Source: TMP-86 sp964247385
GTDB taxonomy: Bacteria; Pseudomonadota; Gammaproteobacteria; Steroidobacterales; Steroidobacteraceae
Direction: 5' to 3'
DNA: 64,000 nucleotides
Assembly: GCA_964247385.1 (NCBI GenBank)
Contig: CAXTUB010000012.1
Coordinates: 1 to 64,000 of the forward strand
Shown here: piece after piece, positions 18,462 to 27,664 of the stretch
How positions within the stretch are numbered: position 1 is the first letter of the stretch
Layout of the letters: the number at the start of each line of letters is the position of its first letter
Notes under the pieces: generated by a model
Seen by the model: only the letters and a program-made list of their open reading frames with translations
What the model was told of the DNA's origin: nothing
Database searches by the model: none
Program-made: the position numbers and the translations under genes

Positions 18462-19844
18462 ATGGATAGAACGCACATTCGCGGTTTGGTGGAGCGAGAG
18501 CAGCGGATGTTCGCGGAACGCCACCCCCGATCGCGCGAAAGCTTTGAGCGCGGCAGCGAGCACTACCTGTATGGTGCACCTTCCCACTGGATGCGCCGTT
18601 GGTCGGGCGGTTTTCCGCTGTACGTGGAACGCGCTTCGGGTGCCCACATCCACTGTATCGACCATCACGACTACGTAGATTTCTGTCTTGGGGACACGGG
18701 TGGGATGTGCGGACACGGGCCGCCTGCGGTTACGACAGCGGTCTCTCGCCAGTTGTCGGCCGGCGCAACATTCATGTTGCCCACAGCCGATGCGAGCTGG
18801 GTTGGAGAGGAGTTGGCGCTCCGTTTTGGACTGCCTTACTGGGGGTTCACGACGTCGGCAAGCGATGCCAACCGTGCTGCCATTCGCATTGCGAGAATGC
18901 TGACTGGCCGAGATCGGGTGCTGGTTTTCAACGGTTGCTACCACGGCTCGGTAGAAGAAGCACACGTGGCGTTGCATGGCGGCGTGGTCACGCTGCGTAA
19001 TGGCATACACCCCAACGGCTTCGATCATGCGCGTCTGTCGAAGGTGATCGAGTTTAATGATGTGCCGGCATTGGAAGCTGCGTTGGCTACCGGAGATGTC
19101 GCATGCGTGCTGACTGAGCCCTGCATGACGAACTATGGAATGATCGAGCCGCTGCCGGGCTTCTTGCAGAATCTTCGTGCGTTGACCCGGCACGCCGGAA
19201 CGCTTCTCATCTTGGACGAGACTCACACCATTTCCGCTGGGCCGGGCGGCTATACCGCTCGGGACGGACTGGATCCTGACCTCTTCGTCATCGGTAAAGC
19301 GATCGGCGGCGGCATTCCGCTCGGTCTATATGGCGCCAGCGAAGACGTCGCTCACGCGCTTTGGAATCAAGTGCCCAAGGTCAACCCAATCAAGGTTCGG
19401 CAGAGCTCGCATTTGGGGTTTGGAGGCACTTTGGCGGGTAGTGCCCTACAGGTCGCCGCCGTGAAAGCCGTGCTCTCCGAGGTTCTGACCGTTGAGAACT
19501 TCGATCGCATGATCGGCAATGCGCAGAAGCTGGCGCGAGAGGCTCAAAGCGCGAGTCAAGCGCATGGCTTTTCGTGGCAAGCGGTACAGGCGGGAGCGCG
19601 GGTCGAAATCATGTGGTCCGCGAATCCACCGCGGAATGCCGCCGAGTTCAGCGAGACGCGCGATTCGGATCTCGATGCGCTGCTGCATTTGTATGCTCTC
19701 AATCGAGGGGTTGTCGTGACACCTTTTCACAATATGTTTCTCATGTGCCCGGCAACTTCCTCTTCAGACGTGGAGCGATTTATCGGCGTGTTCACCGCGT
19801 TGTGCGCGGAACTTTCAACCAATGCCGCGCAGTTATCTGCGTGA
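18462..19844 (+). CDS. Class-III aminotransferase (glutamate-1-semialdehyde aminomutase-like)
   Basis: 460 residues. The pyridoxal-phosphate Lys is in F-V-I-G-K-A-I-G-G-G and the cofactor Asp in L-I-L-D-E-T-H-T. The F-N-G-C-Y-H-G-S loop is typical of the class. The D-E-T-H-T-I-S-A-G-P-G-G signature places it closer to the glutamate-1-semialdehyde aminomutase-like transaminases than to the one at 15718, so the two probably act on different amino groups or intermediates. It starts 6 bases after the permease; its TGA overlaps the GTG of the next gene. Confidence 0.88.
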   Translation: MDRTHIRGLVEREQRMFAERHPRSRESFERGSEHYLYGAPSHWMRRWSGGFPLYVERASGAHIHCIDHHDYVDFCLGDTGGMCGHGPPAVTTAVSRQLSAGATFMLPTADASWVGEELALRFGLPYWGFTTSASDANRAAIRIARMLTGRDRVLVFNGCYHGSVEEAHVALHGGVVTLRNGIHPNGFDHARLSKVIEFNDVPALEAALATGDVACVLTEPCMTNYGMIEPLPGFLQNLRALTRHAGTLLILDETHTISAGPGGYTARDGLDPDLFVIGKAIGGGIPLGLYGASEDVAHALWNQVPKVNPIKVRQSSHLGFGGTLAGSALQVAAVKAVLSEVLTVENFDRMIGNAQKLAREAQSASQAHGFSWQAVQAGARVEIMWSANPPRNAAEFSETRDSDLDALLHLYALNRGVVVTPFHNMFLMCPATSSSDVERFIGVFTALCAELSTNAAQLSA

Positions 19845-20623
19845 GTGCTTTCCGCCTTGAGGGTCGGGTCGCGCTGATCACTGGAGTTCGCGAGGGGATC
19901 GGCTCCGAAGTCGCGCTGCGATTCGGCAATGCAGGAGCTCGGCTCGTACTTGCGAACCGCACGATCGAAGAAGCAGATCGAATTGCCCATCAGTTGTCTC
20001 GGTTGGGCATCGAGGTGCGCACCGTGCCCTTCAAAGCAGATCCACTGAGTGCGCGGCAAACTGTGGAGTCAGCAGTCAAGGCGTTCGGAACGCTCGACAT
20101 CCTGCTGCACAATGCGGGTGGATGTCCCTGGATGAGTCTGGATGACTTGACCCCGGAGATTCTCAACGACACCCTGGCGGTCAATCTAGGGTCTTGCTTC
20201 TGGTTGACGCAAGCGGTCTTGCCTCACCTTCGCGCACGCGGCCAAGGACGCATTCTGTTCACTTCTTCGATCACGGGCCCACGCGTCGCGATGATCAATG
20301 CAGCCCACTATGCGGCTGCCAAGGCGGGCGTCAACGGATTCATTCGCGCCGCTGCAATGGAACTGGCGCGCGATCGCATCACGGTCAACGGCGTGGAACC
20401 GGGGTTCGTGGCGAAAGGCCGCGGGCGTTTGAGCCAAGAGGATGTTCGAGCGCAGATCGAGCGCTACATCCCTCTAGGGCGAATGGGGGCCGCCGGTGAC
20501 GTCGCGGCCGCATTTCTCTTCCTTGCCAGTGAAGAAGCAAGCTGGATCACCGGCCAAACCCTGGTCGTAGACGGGGGCAGTACGTTGCCCGACAGCGGCT
20601 ACGCGATGCAAGAGCAGTGGTGA
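19841..20623 (+). CDS. Short-chain dehydrogenase/reductase 1
   Basis: 260 residues from GTG 19841, which overlaps the upstream stop (GTGA); the frame is open further upstream but runs inside the aminotransferase. Cofactor motif I-T-G-V-R-E-G-I-G, then H-N-A-G-G, catalytic Ser in T-S-S-I-T-G, and Y-A-A-A-K. C-terminus I-T-G-Q-T-L-V-V-D-G-G. It is a classical SDR acting as an NAD(P)-dependent alcohol/ketone oxidoreductase. Its stop overlaps the next SDR gene. The two adjacent SDRs may catalyse successive or opposite-stereochemistry steps. Confidence 0.88.
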   Translation: MSAFRLEGRVALITGVREGIGSEVALRFGNAGARLVLANRTIEEADRIAHQLSRLGIEVRTVPFKADPLSARQTVESAVKAFGTLDILLHNAGGCPWMSLDDLTPEILNDTLAVNLGSCFWLTQAVLPHLRARGQGRILFTSSITGPRVAMINAAHYAAAKAGVNGFIRAAAMELARDRITVNGVEPGFVAKGRGRLSQEDVRAQIERYIPLGRMGAAGDVAAAFLFLASEEASWITGQTLVVDGGSTLPDSGYAMQEQW

Positions 20624-21423
20624 GCATGCAAGTCGACAAAGCACAGCGTCGCCTGGAGACCCGAGGAGCCATTGTCGTCGGCGGCGCCACCGGCATTGGC
20701 GCGGCAACCGTACGACGTTTACGGCAGGAGGGCGCCGCGGTCTTGGTTGCGGGCCTTTCGACTGATCCCTTGAGCCAAGTGGCTGCGGAAACGGGAGCTC
20801 TTCCCGTCGTGTGTGATGTGACTGATGAAGCTCAGGTGCGCAATCTAGCGCAGCTTGCAGCGCAGCGTCTGCAAAGCATCGACATCCTGGTCAATGCCGC
20901 TGGCATCGTCATTGCAGACGATGCCGCATCGATTGAAGATCGACACTGGGCCAAAACAATGGATGTCAATTTGACCGGGACGATGCGGGTCTGCCGCGCA
21001 TTGATTCCTGCCATGGCACGTCGCGGCGCCGGCGCTATCGTGAACATTGCGTCGGTCGCCGCATTCAATGCGACCTCCGGCTCGGCCTCGTATGCGGCGA
21101 GCAAAGCGGGAGTGATCGCCCTGACTCGGTCCATTGCGAACCGATACGGGGAGCAGGGCATTCGTGCCAATTGCATCTGCCCGGGTTGGGTGCGCACTCC
21201 AATGAGCACACAAGAAATGGCGGAGCGGGCTCAAGCGGCGGGGACGACTCTGGATCATGAATTTGCCCAGGTGGCGGCCCGTAACGCGCTGCAAAGAGTG
21301 GCGGAACCTGACGAGATCGCCTCGGTAGTCGTCTTCCTCGCATCTTCGGATGCCAGTTTTATGACGGGAGCCACCCTCATCGTGGATGGTGGAGCACGCA
21401 CGCCCGCGGCAGCCAAGGCCTAG
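20620..21423 (+). CDS. Short-chain dehydrogenase/reductase 2
   Basis: 267 residues from GTG 20620 (overlaps the upstream TGA); ATG 20626 is an alternative. Cofactor loop V-V-G-G-A-T-G-I-G, with Gly where most members have Thr. N-A-A-G-I, catalytic Ser in N-I-A-S-V-A, and Y-A-A-S-K. C-terminus M-T-G-A-T-L-I-V-D-G-G. It is the last gene of the operon that starts at 7672 and ends 13 bases from the convergent aceE-like gene, with no hairpin between them. Confidence 0.88.
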   Translation: MSMQVDKAQRRLETRGAIVVGGATGIGAATVRRLRQEGAAVLVAGLSTDPLSQVAAETGALPVVCDVTDEAQVRNLAQLAAQRLQSIDILVNAAGIVIADDAASIEDRHWAKTMDVNLTGTMRVCRALIPAMARRGAGAIVNIASVAAFNATSGSASYAASKAGVIALTRSIANRYGEQGIRANCICPGWVRTPMSTQEMAERAQAAGTTLDHEFAQVAARNALQRVAEPDEIASVVVFLASSDASFMTGATLIVDGGARTPAAAKA

Positions 21424-21436
21424 CATCAGGTCGCCA

Positions 21437-24118
21437 TCAAACCGTCCAAGGGGCAGCCCTATTCACCTCGATCGAGTATCGATCTAGAGCTTTCGCCAAA
21501 ACGTCGCGATCTAATTGCTGACTGTCCGCAAGACTTGACAAGGCTGCGATGGCGATGTGTTTTTGATCGACCTCAAAAAAGTCGCGCAGCGCAGCCCGCG
21601 TGTCACTGCGGCCAAAACCATCGGTGCCGAGCGCTGTGAACGGCGCTCGCACGTATGCAGCAATGAGCTCAGGATAGGCTCGGACGTAGTCCGATGCTGC
21701 GATCACCGGCGCGCTGCCAGGCAATAAACGCCTGAGATGGCTGACCGTTGGCGGCGCGAGAGGATGGTGACGGTTACTGCGCTCCGCCGCTCGCGCGTCC
21801 CGCGCTAGCTCGCTGAAACTGGTTACGCTGTAGATCTCACTCGCTATGCCAAAATCCTCGATTAGCAGATCAGCGGCGCCGATGACCTCTCTCAAAATGC
21901 ATCCCGAGCCCATCAGCCTGACACGACATGCGGAGTCCGACGGTCCGCGAGTGCTGAGACGGTACATGCCCTTGATGATGTCGGACTCGCTGCCCGGTGT
22001 TAAGGAGGGCTGCTCAAAGTTCTCGTTCATTACAGTCACATAGTAGAATTCGTCGCGCTGCGACTCCATTAACGCGCGCATTCCGTAATCCAAGATCACT
22101 GCAAGCTCACAGGCGTAGGCCGGGTCATATGCGCGGCAATTGGGAACCGTGGCTGCTATCACGTGACTGCTGCCGTCCTGGTGCTGCAGACCCTCGCCGC
22201 CCAGAGTCGTGCGGCCTGCCGTGGCGCCGAGCAAAAACCCTCTCGAGCGTTGATCAGCTGCAGCCCAAATCAAGTCGCCGACTCTTTGAAAGCCGAACAT
22301 CGAGTAATAAATGTAGAAAGGCAGCATGGCCACCCCATGCACGCTGTAGGAGGTCGCTGCGCTTACCCAAGAGGACAAAGCGCCAGCTTCATTAATGCCT
22401 TCCTCGAGCAGTTGTCCGGACTTGCTTTCTCGATAGGCAAGCATCGATTTCGCATCTTCGGGCTCGTATAGCTGCCCAAGCGGCGAATAGATGCCGATCT
22501 GCCTGAACAGATTGTCCATGCCAAAGGTACGTGCTTCATCCGCCACGATGGGCACGATCCTTGGGCCCAGCGTCTTATCGCGCAAGAGCGCTCCCAACAT
22601 GCGCGCCGCCGCCATGGTCGTGGACATCGACTTGTTTTCAGAAGCAATGGCAAATCTTGCGTAGCTGTCGAGAGGTGGTACGGCAACCGCTTCAGCCACG
22701 CTGCTCCGAACTGGCATGTTGCCGCCAAGCGCTGCGCGCCTCTCCAACAGGTAAGACATTTCCGCGCTGTCCACAGGCGGCTTATAGAATTCGAGCGCAT
22801 CGACTGCTGCATCTGAGATTGGCAGGCGGAAGCGGTCTCGAAAAGCTCTGAGCGCAACGATGTCCAATTTCTTTGATTGATGCGACTTCATTCGCGATTC
22901 GCCGGCGTCGCCCATCCCATAACCTTTCTTCGTCTTGACAAGGACGACGCTTGGCTTCCCCTTGTGCGCACGCGCGGCGGCAAATCCTGCGTAAAGCTTT
23001 CGCAAGTCGTGACCGCCACGCTTCAGCGCATTGATTTCCGCGTCGGTCATATGCTCGACCAGAGCATTCAACTTCGGATCGAGCGCAAAAAAGTTCGCTC
23101 GATTGTAATCTCCGTCTTTGGCGCCCAAGTTTTGATATTGACCGTCAACGGTCTCGGCGAATCGTCGCAGCAATACGTTCTCGGTGTCACGGGTGAAAAG
23201 AGCGTCCCAATCGGAGCCCCAGAGCACCTTGATCGCATTCCAGCCGGCACCGACGAAAAGAGCTTCGAGCTCTTGGATGATCTGGCCGTTGCCGCGTACC
23301 GGACCGTCCAACCGCTGCAAGTTGCAGTTGATGATGAATGTCAGATTGTCCAAGCCCTCGCGTGACGCGAGTGTCAAAGCGCCGATGGATTCGGGCTCGT
23401 CCATCTCGCCATCGCCAAACACTCCCCACACATGACGGTCTGAAGCCGGGAGCAGCTCGCGATTTTCCAGATAGCGCAGAAAACGCGCTTGATAAATCGA
23501 GTTGATCGGACCAATTCCCATCGAGCCCGTGGGAAACTGCCAAAAGTCGGGCATCAGCCAAGGATGTGGATAAGAACAAAGCCCACCGCCATTCACCTCT
23601 TGCCGGAAGTGGGCGAGCTGGCCTTCGTCGAGCCGACCTTCCAAAAACGCACGGGCGTAAATTCCAGGCGCCGAGTGTGGCTGAAAGAAAACCAAGTCTC
23701 CCTTCTGCCCCTCGAGCCCTGCGTGAAAAAAGTGATTGAACCCTACTTCGAAAATCTCCGCGGCTGAAGCGTAGCTCGCGATGTGGCCGCCTAATTCTCC
23801 ATAGGCTGAGTTCGCTCTGACCACCATGGCAAGCGCGTTCCACCGCATAATCGAAGTGAGCCGCTCCTCCAACTCCATATTGCCCGGATACGCTCCCTGA
23901 TTTTCGAGGGGTATCGTATTCCGGTAGGCGGAGTAGGGCGGCGTCGACACGCGCCTGCCGCGACGGCGCAGTCGTTCGTCGAGCTCATGGAGCAAATGCT
24001 CGGCGCGATCCAAGCCATCTTCTCTGACCACGCTGTCGATGGACTCGATCCACTCGCGAGTTTGGTGCGGATCTAAATCGGCCTCATGCTTGCCATGTGG
24101 ATCTCCGTTTGATTTCAT
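21437..24118 (-). CDS. aceE: Homodimeric pyruvate dehydrogenase E1 component (AceE type)
   Basis: 893 residues, close to the ~887 usual for AceE. The thiamine diphosphate motif is G-V-F-G-D-G-E-M-D-E-P-E-S with the downstream I-I-N-C-N-L-Q-R-L-D-G-P-V-R-G-N. The activation region R-T-T-L-G-G-E-G-L-Q-H-Q-D-G and the entry P-R-S/Y-P-H-P-W-type residues are present. It decarboxylates pyruvate and acetylates the E2 lipoyl group. No aceF or lpd gene is adjacent. It sits instead behind a MarR regulator on the same strand, so it looks like a second, regulated E1 that must borrow E2/E3 from elsewhere. A pathway-specific 2-oxoacid dehydrogenase role is possible. Confidence 0.9.
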   Translation of the reverse strand: MKSNGDPHGKHEADLDPHQTREWIESIDSVVREDGLDRAEHLLHELDERLRRRGRRVSTPPYSAYRNTIPLENQGAYPGNMELEERLTSIMRWNALAMVVRANSAYGELGGHIASYASAAEIFEVGFNHFFHAGLEGQKGDLVFFQPHSAPGIYARAFLEGRLDEGQLAHFRQEVNGGGLCSYPHPWLMPDFWQFPTGSMGIGPINSIYQARFLRYLENRELLPASDRHVWGVFGDGEMDEPESIGALTLASREGLDNLTFIINCNLQRLDGPVRGNGQIIQELEALFVGAGWNAIKVLWGSDWDALFTRDTENVLLRRFAETVDGQYQNLGAKDGDYNRANFFALDPKLNALVEHMTDAEINALKRGGHDLRKLYAGFAAARAHKGKPSVVLVKTKKGYGMGDAGESRMKSHQSKKLDIVALRAFRDRFRLPISDAAVDALEFYKPPVDSAEMSYLLERRAALGGNMPVRSSVAEAVAVPPLDSYARFAIASENKSMSTTMAAARMLGALLRDKTLGPRIVPIVADEARTFGMDNLFRQIGIYSPLGQLYEPEDAKSMLAYRESKSGQLLEEGINEAGALSSWVSAATSYSVHGVAMLPFYIYYSMFGFQRVGDLIWAAADQRSRGFLLGATAGRTTLGGEGLQHQDGSSHVIAATVPNCRAYDPAYACELAVILDYGMRALMESQRDEFYYVTVMNENFEQPSLTPGSESDIIKGMYRLSTRGPSDSACRVRLMGSGCILREVIGAADLLIEDFGIASEIYSVTSFSELARDARAAERSNRHHPLAPPTVSHLRRLLPGSAPVIAASDYVRAYPELIAAYVRAPFTALGTDGFGRSDTRAALRDFFEVDQKHIAIAALSSLADSQQLDRDVLAKALDRYSIEVNRAAPWTV

Positions 24119-24316
24119 AGCAACCTGGACGTCTTAATTCCGTAGCATCGTAGTGCGTACACCTGAGCGCCTGCAGTTGTGCAGCCGAGAAGATTAAACG
24201 TCGCTTGCATTCCGTTGACAGAGCCAATCGATTGGATGCAGCCGGTCGATCGATTCGCTGGATAATCCGAATTGTCTTGTTAGGAGCTTACTCGAAAAAC
24301 ATGGCTCTGGTGCTGA

Positions 24317-24844
24317 TCAGCTCTCCAAGCTACGCTTCATCAACTTATTGAGAATGACGTCAAACTGCTTGTGTTCTTCGTCATCCAAAGCTTCGAGGTA
24401 CCAGGCCTCGCACTCCGCAGCTTGCGGCAAAATATCCGCACACATTTTGACGCCATCCGCCGTAAGCGCCATGATCAACCGGCGCCCGTCGTTCGGGTCG
24501 TCGCTCGAAGTAATCAAGCCCAGATCAACAAGCCGGCGCTGGGCACGCGACACGCGCGCCTTGTCCATGCTGGTGCGCTCGACCACCTCGTTGAATACCA
24601 GATCGTCGTAAGCGTACAGCGCCATCATGATGCGCCACTCCGGGACCTGAATGTTGTACTTGGTCTCGAAAAGCCTGCCGATGGATTGGGAGACTCGGTT
24701 GGCCACCACGGCGAGCTTGTAGGGAATGAAATCTTCTAACTTTCCGATTGGGCCCAGTGTCGCACGTGCCACCGTGGGCCGGATGGACGCGCGACGCGAA
24801 GAGTTCTTCGAGCCTTGCGCAGTTTTACGATTTGAAATACCCAT
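24317..24844 (-). CDS. MarR-family transcriptional regulator
   Basis: 175 residues. A basic, Ser-rich N-terminal tail of ~35 residues precedes the winged helix: W-R-I-M-M-A-L-Y-A-Y, F-N-E-V-V-E-R-T-S-M-D-K-A-R-V-S-R (recognition helix), then the wing with S-D-D-P-N-D-G-R-R. MarR dimers bind palindromes and respond to small aromatic or metabolic ligands. It lies ~200 bases upstream of the aceE-like gene on the same strand and divergent from the TonB receptor, either of which could be its target. Confidence 0.85.
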   Translation of the reverse strand: MGISNRKTAQGSKNSSRRASIRPTVARATLGPIGKLEDFIPYKLAVVANRVSQSIGRLFETKYNIQVPEWRIMMALYAYDDLVFNEVVERTSMDKARVSRAQRRLVDLGLITSSDDPNDGRRLIMALTADGVKMCADILPQAAECEAWYLEALDDEEHKQFDVILNKLMKRSLES

Positions 24845-25113
24845 GGTTACGCGAAAAGATATTCCTGCAGCCGCAACTGCCCTCTGATTCGGCCTTGCCC
24901 GAACACAGACTCATCTAAGCCCATAAAAATTTGGAGGTCAATCATCGGCACGTCTCCGCGCTAAATGACGAAGTTCATGGCCGGAACACCAAGAAATGCC
25001 GTTGAGGATTGATGCTATTTCGCCGAGCGATGGATGGATCGATCGGAGATTGGATTTCGGAGGCTCTTCGCTCGCACGGTCGTCGACACGAGACGTGACC
25101 ATCTGCGTCTTAT
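24845..25113. other. Intergenic region, no gene seen
   Basis: Part of the 380-base gap between the divergent MarR and TonB-receptor genes. Two short frames on the minus strand (24938-25126, 25015-25212) have no family features or ribosome sites and are not believed. The only signal in the gap is the promoter at 25114-25149. Confidence 0.6.
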
Positions 25114-25149
25114 CGTTTGTTGACAACGAAACGAGCTTGCCCTAATACT
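25114..25149 (+). promoter_or_regulatory. Promoter with overlapping inverted repeat, upstream of TonB receptor
   Basis: A perfect -35 TTGACA (25120-25125) and a -10-like AATACT (25144-25149) are 18 bases apart. The -35 sits in the centre of an imperfect inverted repeat, CGTTT-GTTG-A-CAAC-GAAACG (25114-25133, one-base bulge). This is the layout of a repressed promoter. It would drive the receptor gene starting at 25225. Confidence 0.45.
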
Positions 25150-25224
25150 ACTGACTGCCTGATTACGGGCGCCCGTAGCGCTGCAATGGCGTCGCGGATT
25201 CAAATCACGCAATGGGGATTGCGC

Positions 25225-27447
25225 ATGAACTCAAGCCAAAAACTGATTTGCTTTGTTGCCTTTTCTGCGATTGCCGAGGTATCGGTCGCGCAGGAGAGCG
25301 AGGCCTTACAGGAAATCGTGGTCACCGCGCAAAAGCGCGAGCAAAGTCTTCAAACCGTGGGCACGTCGATCACCGCATTCGATGGCTCTTCATTGCGAAA
25401 CCTGGGTATCACCGGAGTCTCCGAGCTAGCCAATCAGACTCCGGGCATGCAGTTCAACCAGTACGGCGCGACGGTCACGGTTTATAACCTACGCGGAGTA
25501 TCCCAAAACGATTTCAGCGATCATCAGGAGGCGCCGATCGCAGCTTATTCCGATGAAGCGTACGTCGCTTCGATGGGTGCGTTGGCCGGCTCCATCTACG
25601 ACATCCAACGGGTCGAGATCTTGCGAGGCCCGCAGGGCACGCTCTTCGGCCGCAATGCAACCGGCGGCCTCATTCATTACATCAGCGTGAAACCAACGTT
25701 CGATCGCAATGGTTTCGTGTCAGCGACGTTCGGTAATTACGGCCTGAAGCAAAGCGAAGGCGCTCTCAATACCCCAATCAACGACCAGCTATCCATTCGA
25801 ACCTCGTTCTCGACTGTCTATCATCAAGGTTATGTCGAAAATCAAATTGGGCATGATGCCGATGATCAAAATCAAATCGCGGGCCGCGTGCAGTTGTTGT
25901 ACAAGCCAAACGACAGCTCCGAGTATCTATTGAAACTCCACGCCATAAATAACAGCCACGAGACCTCCGGATTTTATTCCTGGGCGGCTTCCAGCCAGGA
26001 CGCGACGGGACGCGGCGTCTTCAATGACGGCAATACACCGCCTCCTTTTTGCATTGCGGCGAGCTGCCCGCTAGGAAGTGATCCGTTCGGCTACAAAAAT
26101 CCGAACACCAGCCCATTCGTCCAGTCGTATGATCGGCGGGGCATTTTCAACCGAACGGTCTACGGAGCGACCCTCCATGCAAAGTGGGACTTCGATCGTT
26201 TCGCGCTGACGTCGGTTACAGATTATCTTCACTTGCAGAAGCGGTACGGCGAAGATTCGGATACTTCGCCCAATCCAGTCTTCAATTACGACACCCTGCA
26301 GCACTATCATCAGTTCGCGCAAGAGCTGCGTCTCAACGGCCAAACGGGCGCGCTGAAGTGGATCACCGGACTTTACTTTTTGGATTATCGCAGCCGTGAC
26401 GGAGAATACGTCACCTTTCCAGATGTCTACGGCGGTCCCACGAACGCCAACTTTCTCTTGAAGACTCAGTCTGAGTCGGCGTTTGGTCAGGTGGAGTACG
26501 ATCTCAACGATCACTGGACGGGAATCTTCGGCCTTCGATATACGAACGATCAAAAGTCTTTTGACTATCAATATTTCGCGGGCTCGCCTGTGCCTGTGTT
26601 CGATTACCGTCCCGGCACGACGCGAGATGCGGATGTTTCGTTTGCGAACGTGACGGCAAAAGCTGAGCTTGATTACAAATTCAATCAAGATTCGATGCTG
26701 TACGGAAGCGTCAACCGAGGCGCCAAAGGCGGTGGATGGTCAGCGCCCAGTAACTCGGTCTCGCAGGACAATATCAATAGCCTGCGCTTCAAGCAGGAAA
26801 CGCTCACGAGCTACGAGTTGGGGGAGAAGCTGACGTTCTGGGACGGGCGGGCGCGAGTCAACAGCGCAATCTTTTATTACGACTACCGCAACTATCAGGG
26901 CTTCTTCTTGCAGGGTGTAACCCAGGTCGTCAAGAACGTCGACGCGACGGTGAAAGGCGCGGAAGTCGAGTTCGCCTTGCGGCCGACCAGAGCATTGAAC
27001 TTGCAGCTGGGCTTGTCTCATTTGGAAACCGCTGCCAAGAACGTGCCCTTGCCTTTGCCAGCGGGCTCTCCCCCCGAATTCACTAGAACGGAGATGCCGC
27101 AGGCTCCGAAGTGGTCTGTCAATGCCGAGGCTCGGTATGAGCAGGATATTCCCACGGGGTCGATTGCGATCGAGGCGGACACAAAGTGGAACGCGCATCA
27201 ATATATGGAGCTCGTGAACGCTCCAGTTGACTTCGAGCGCTCGTATGCCGTTACGAACGCGCGGCTGACTTATATGCATGAGTCTGGCCGCTGGGACATC
27301 GCGGCGTGGGTCAAGAATCTAGCGAATCGGGAATACCGCGTTTACAATCTCGATCTGTCCGCGCTCGGCTTCAATCAGGGGGCCTATTCGCCGCCGCGAA
27401 CCTACGGGATGAGTTTCGAATATCGCTGGGGTTCGGGCTCTCGCTGA
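25225..27447 (+). CDS. TonB-dependent outer-membrane receptor
   Basis: 740 residues from ATG 25225, chosen because a signal peptide starts there (hydrophobic CFVAFSAIAEV, cleavage near V-A-Q); frames from 25117 or 25186 add an unlikely N-extension. Just after it is a TonB-box-like L-Q-E-I-V-V-T-A-Q-K-R, then the plug domain (to ~160, ending in V-E-I-L-R-G-P-Q-G-T-L-F-G-R-N) and a ~22-strand barrel, ending in an aromatic-rich strand with W at the penultimate region. It imports a scarce ligand across the outer membrane using TonB energy. No iron-specific neighbour is seen. The sphingomonad/Steroidobacter-like style suggests uptake of an organic compound. Confidence 0.9.
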   Translation: MNSSQKLICFVAFSAIAEVSVAQESEALQEIVVTAQKREQSLQTVGTSITAFDGSSLRNLGITGVSELANQTPGMQFNQYGATVTVYNLRGVSQNDFSDHQEAPIAAYSDEAYVASMGALAGSIYDIQRVEILRGPQGTLFGRNATGGLIHYISVKPTFDRNGFVSATFGNYGLKQSEGALNTPINDQLSIRTSFSTVYHQGYVENQIGHDADDQNQIAGRVQLLYKPNDSSEYLLKLHAINNSHETSGFYSWAASSQDATGRGVFNDGNTPPPFCIAASCPLGSDPFGYKNPNTSPFVQSYDRRGIFNRTVYGATLHAKWDFDRFALTSVTDYLHLQKRYGEDSDTSPNPVFNYDTLQHYHQFAQELRLNGQTGALKWITGLYFLDYRSRDGEYVTFPDVYGGPTNANFLLKTQSESAFGQVEYDLNDHWTGIFGLRYTNDQKSFDYQYFAGSPVPVFDYRPGTTRDADVSFANVTAKAELDYKFNQDSMLYGSVNRGAKGGGWSAPSNSVSQDNINSLRFKQETLTSYELGEKLTFWDGRARVNSAIFYYDYRNYQGFFLQGVTQVVKNVDATVKGAEVEFALRPTRALNLQLGLSHLETAAKNVPLPLPAGSPPEFTRTEMPQAPKWSVNAEARYEQDIPTGSIAIEADTKWNAHQYMELVNAPVDFERSYAVTNARLTYMHESGRWDIAAWVKNLANREYRVYNLDLSALGFNQGAYSPPRTYGMSFEYRWGSGSR

Positions 27448-27488
27448 GGCGCGCTCATCGCAGACGGCCTGAACGGACTTTTGCAAAC

Positions 27489-27512
27489 GGTCGCTGGCGG
27501 CTGCCAGCGATC
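27489..27512. terminator. Strong hairpin after the TonB receptor, without T tract
   Basis: A 10-bp stem (27489-27498 with 27503-27512, one G-T pair) closes a 4-base loop, 41 bases after the receptor stop. The lack of a following T run argues against a classical intrinsic terminator. It may stabilise the transcript end or act with Rho. Confidence 0.4.
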
Positions 27513-27664
27513 GAGTTAACGCGCTCTTGACCGATGGTCGGCGCGCCGCACCTCTAAACTAGGAGCTCCCAGCCGCACTTGCGTTTGAATGCGGCCTCGT
27601 GCGGCAGATCGAGGCTACAATGCTCTAAATCAGTGGACGACGAGCATTTGCGGCTGGAGATGAA

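Noticed and set aside
17979..19226. 415-residue open frame on the minus strand
   Set aside because: It is antisense to the permease and aminotransferase genes; composition is that of a shadow frame.
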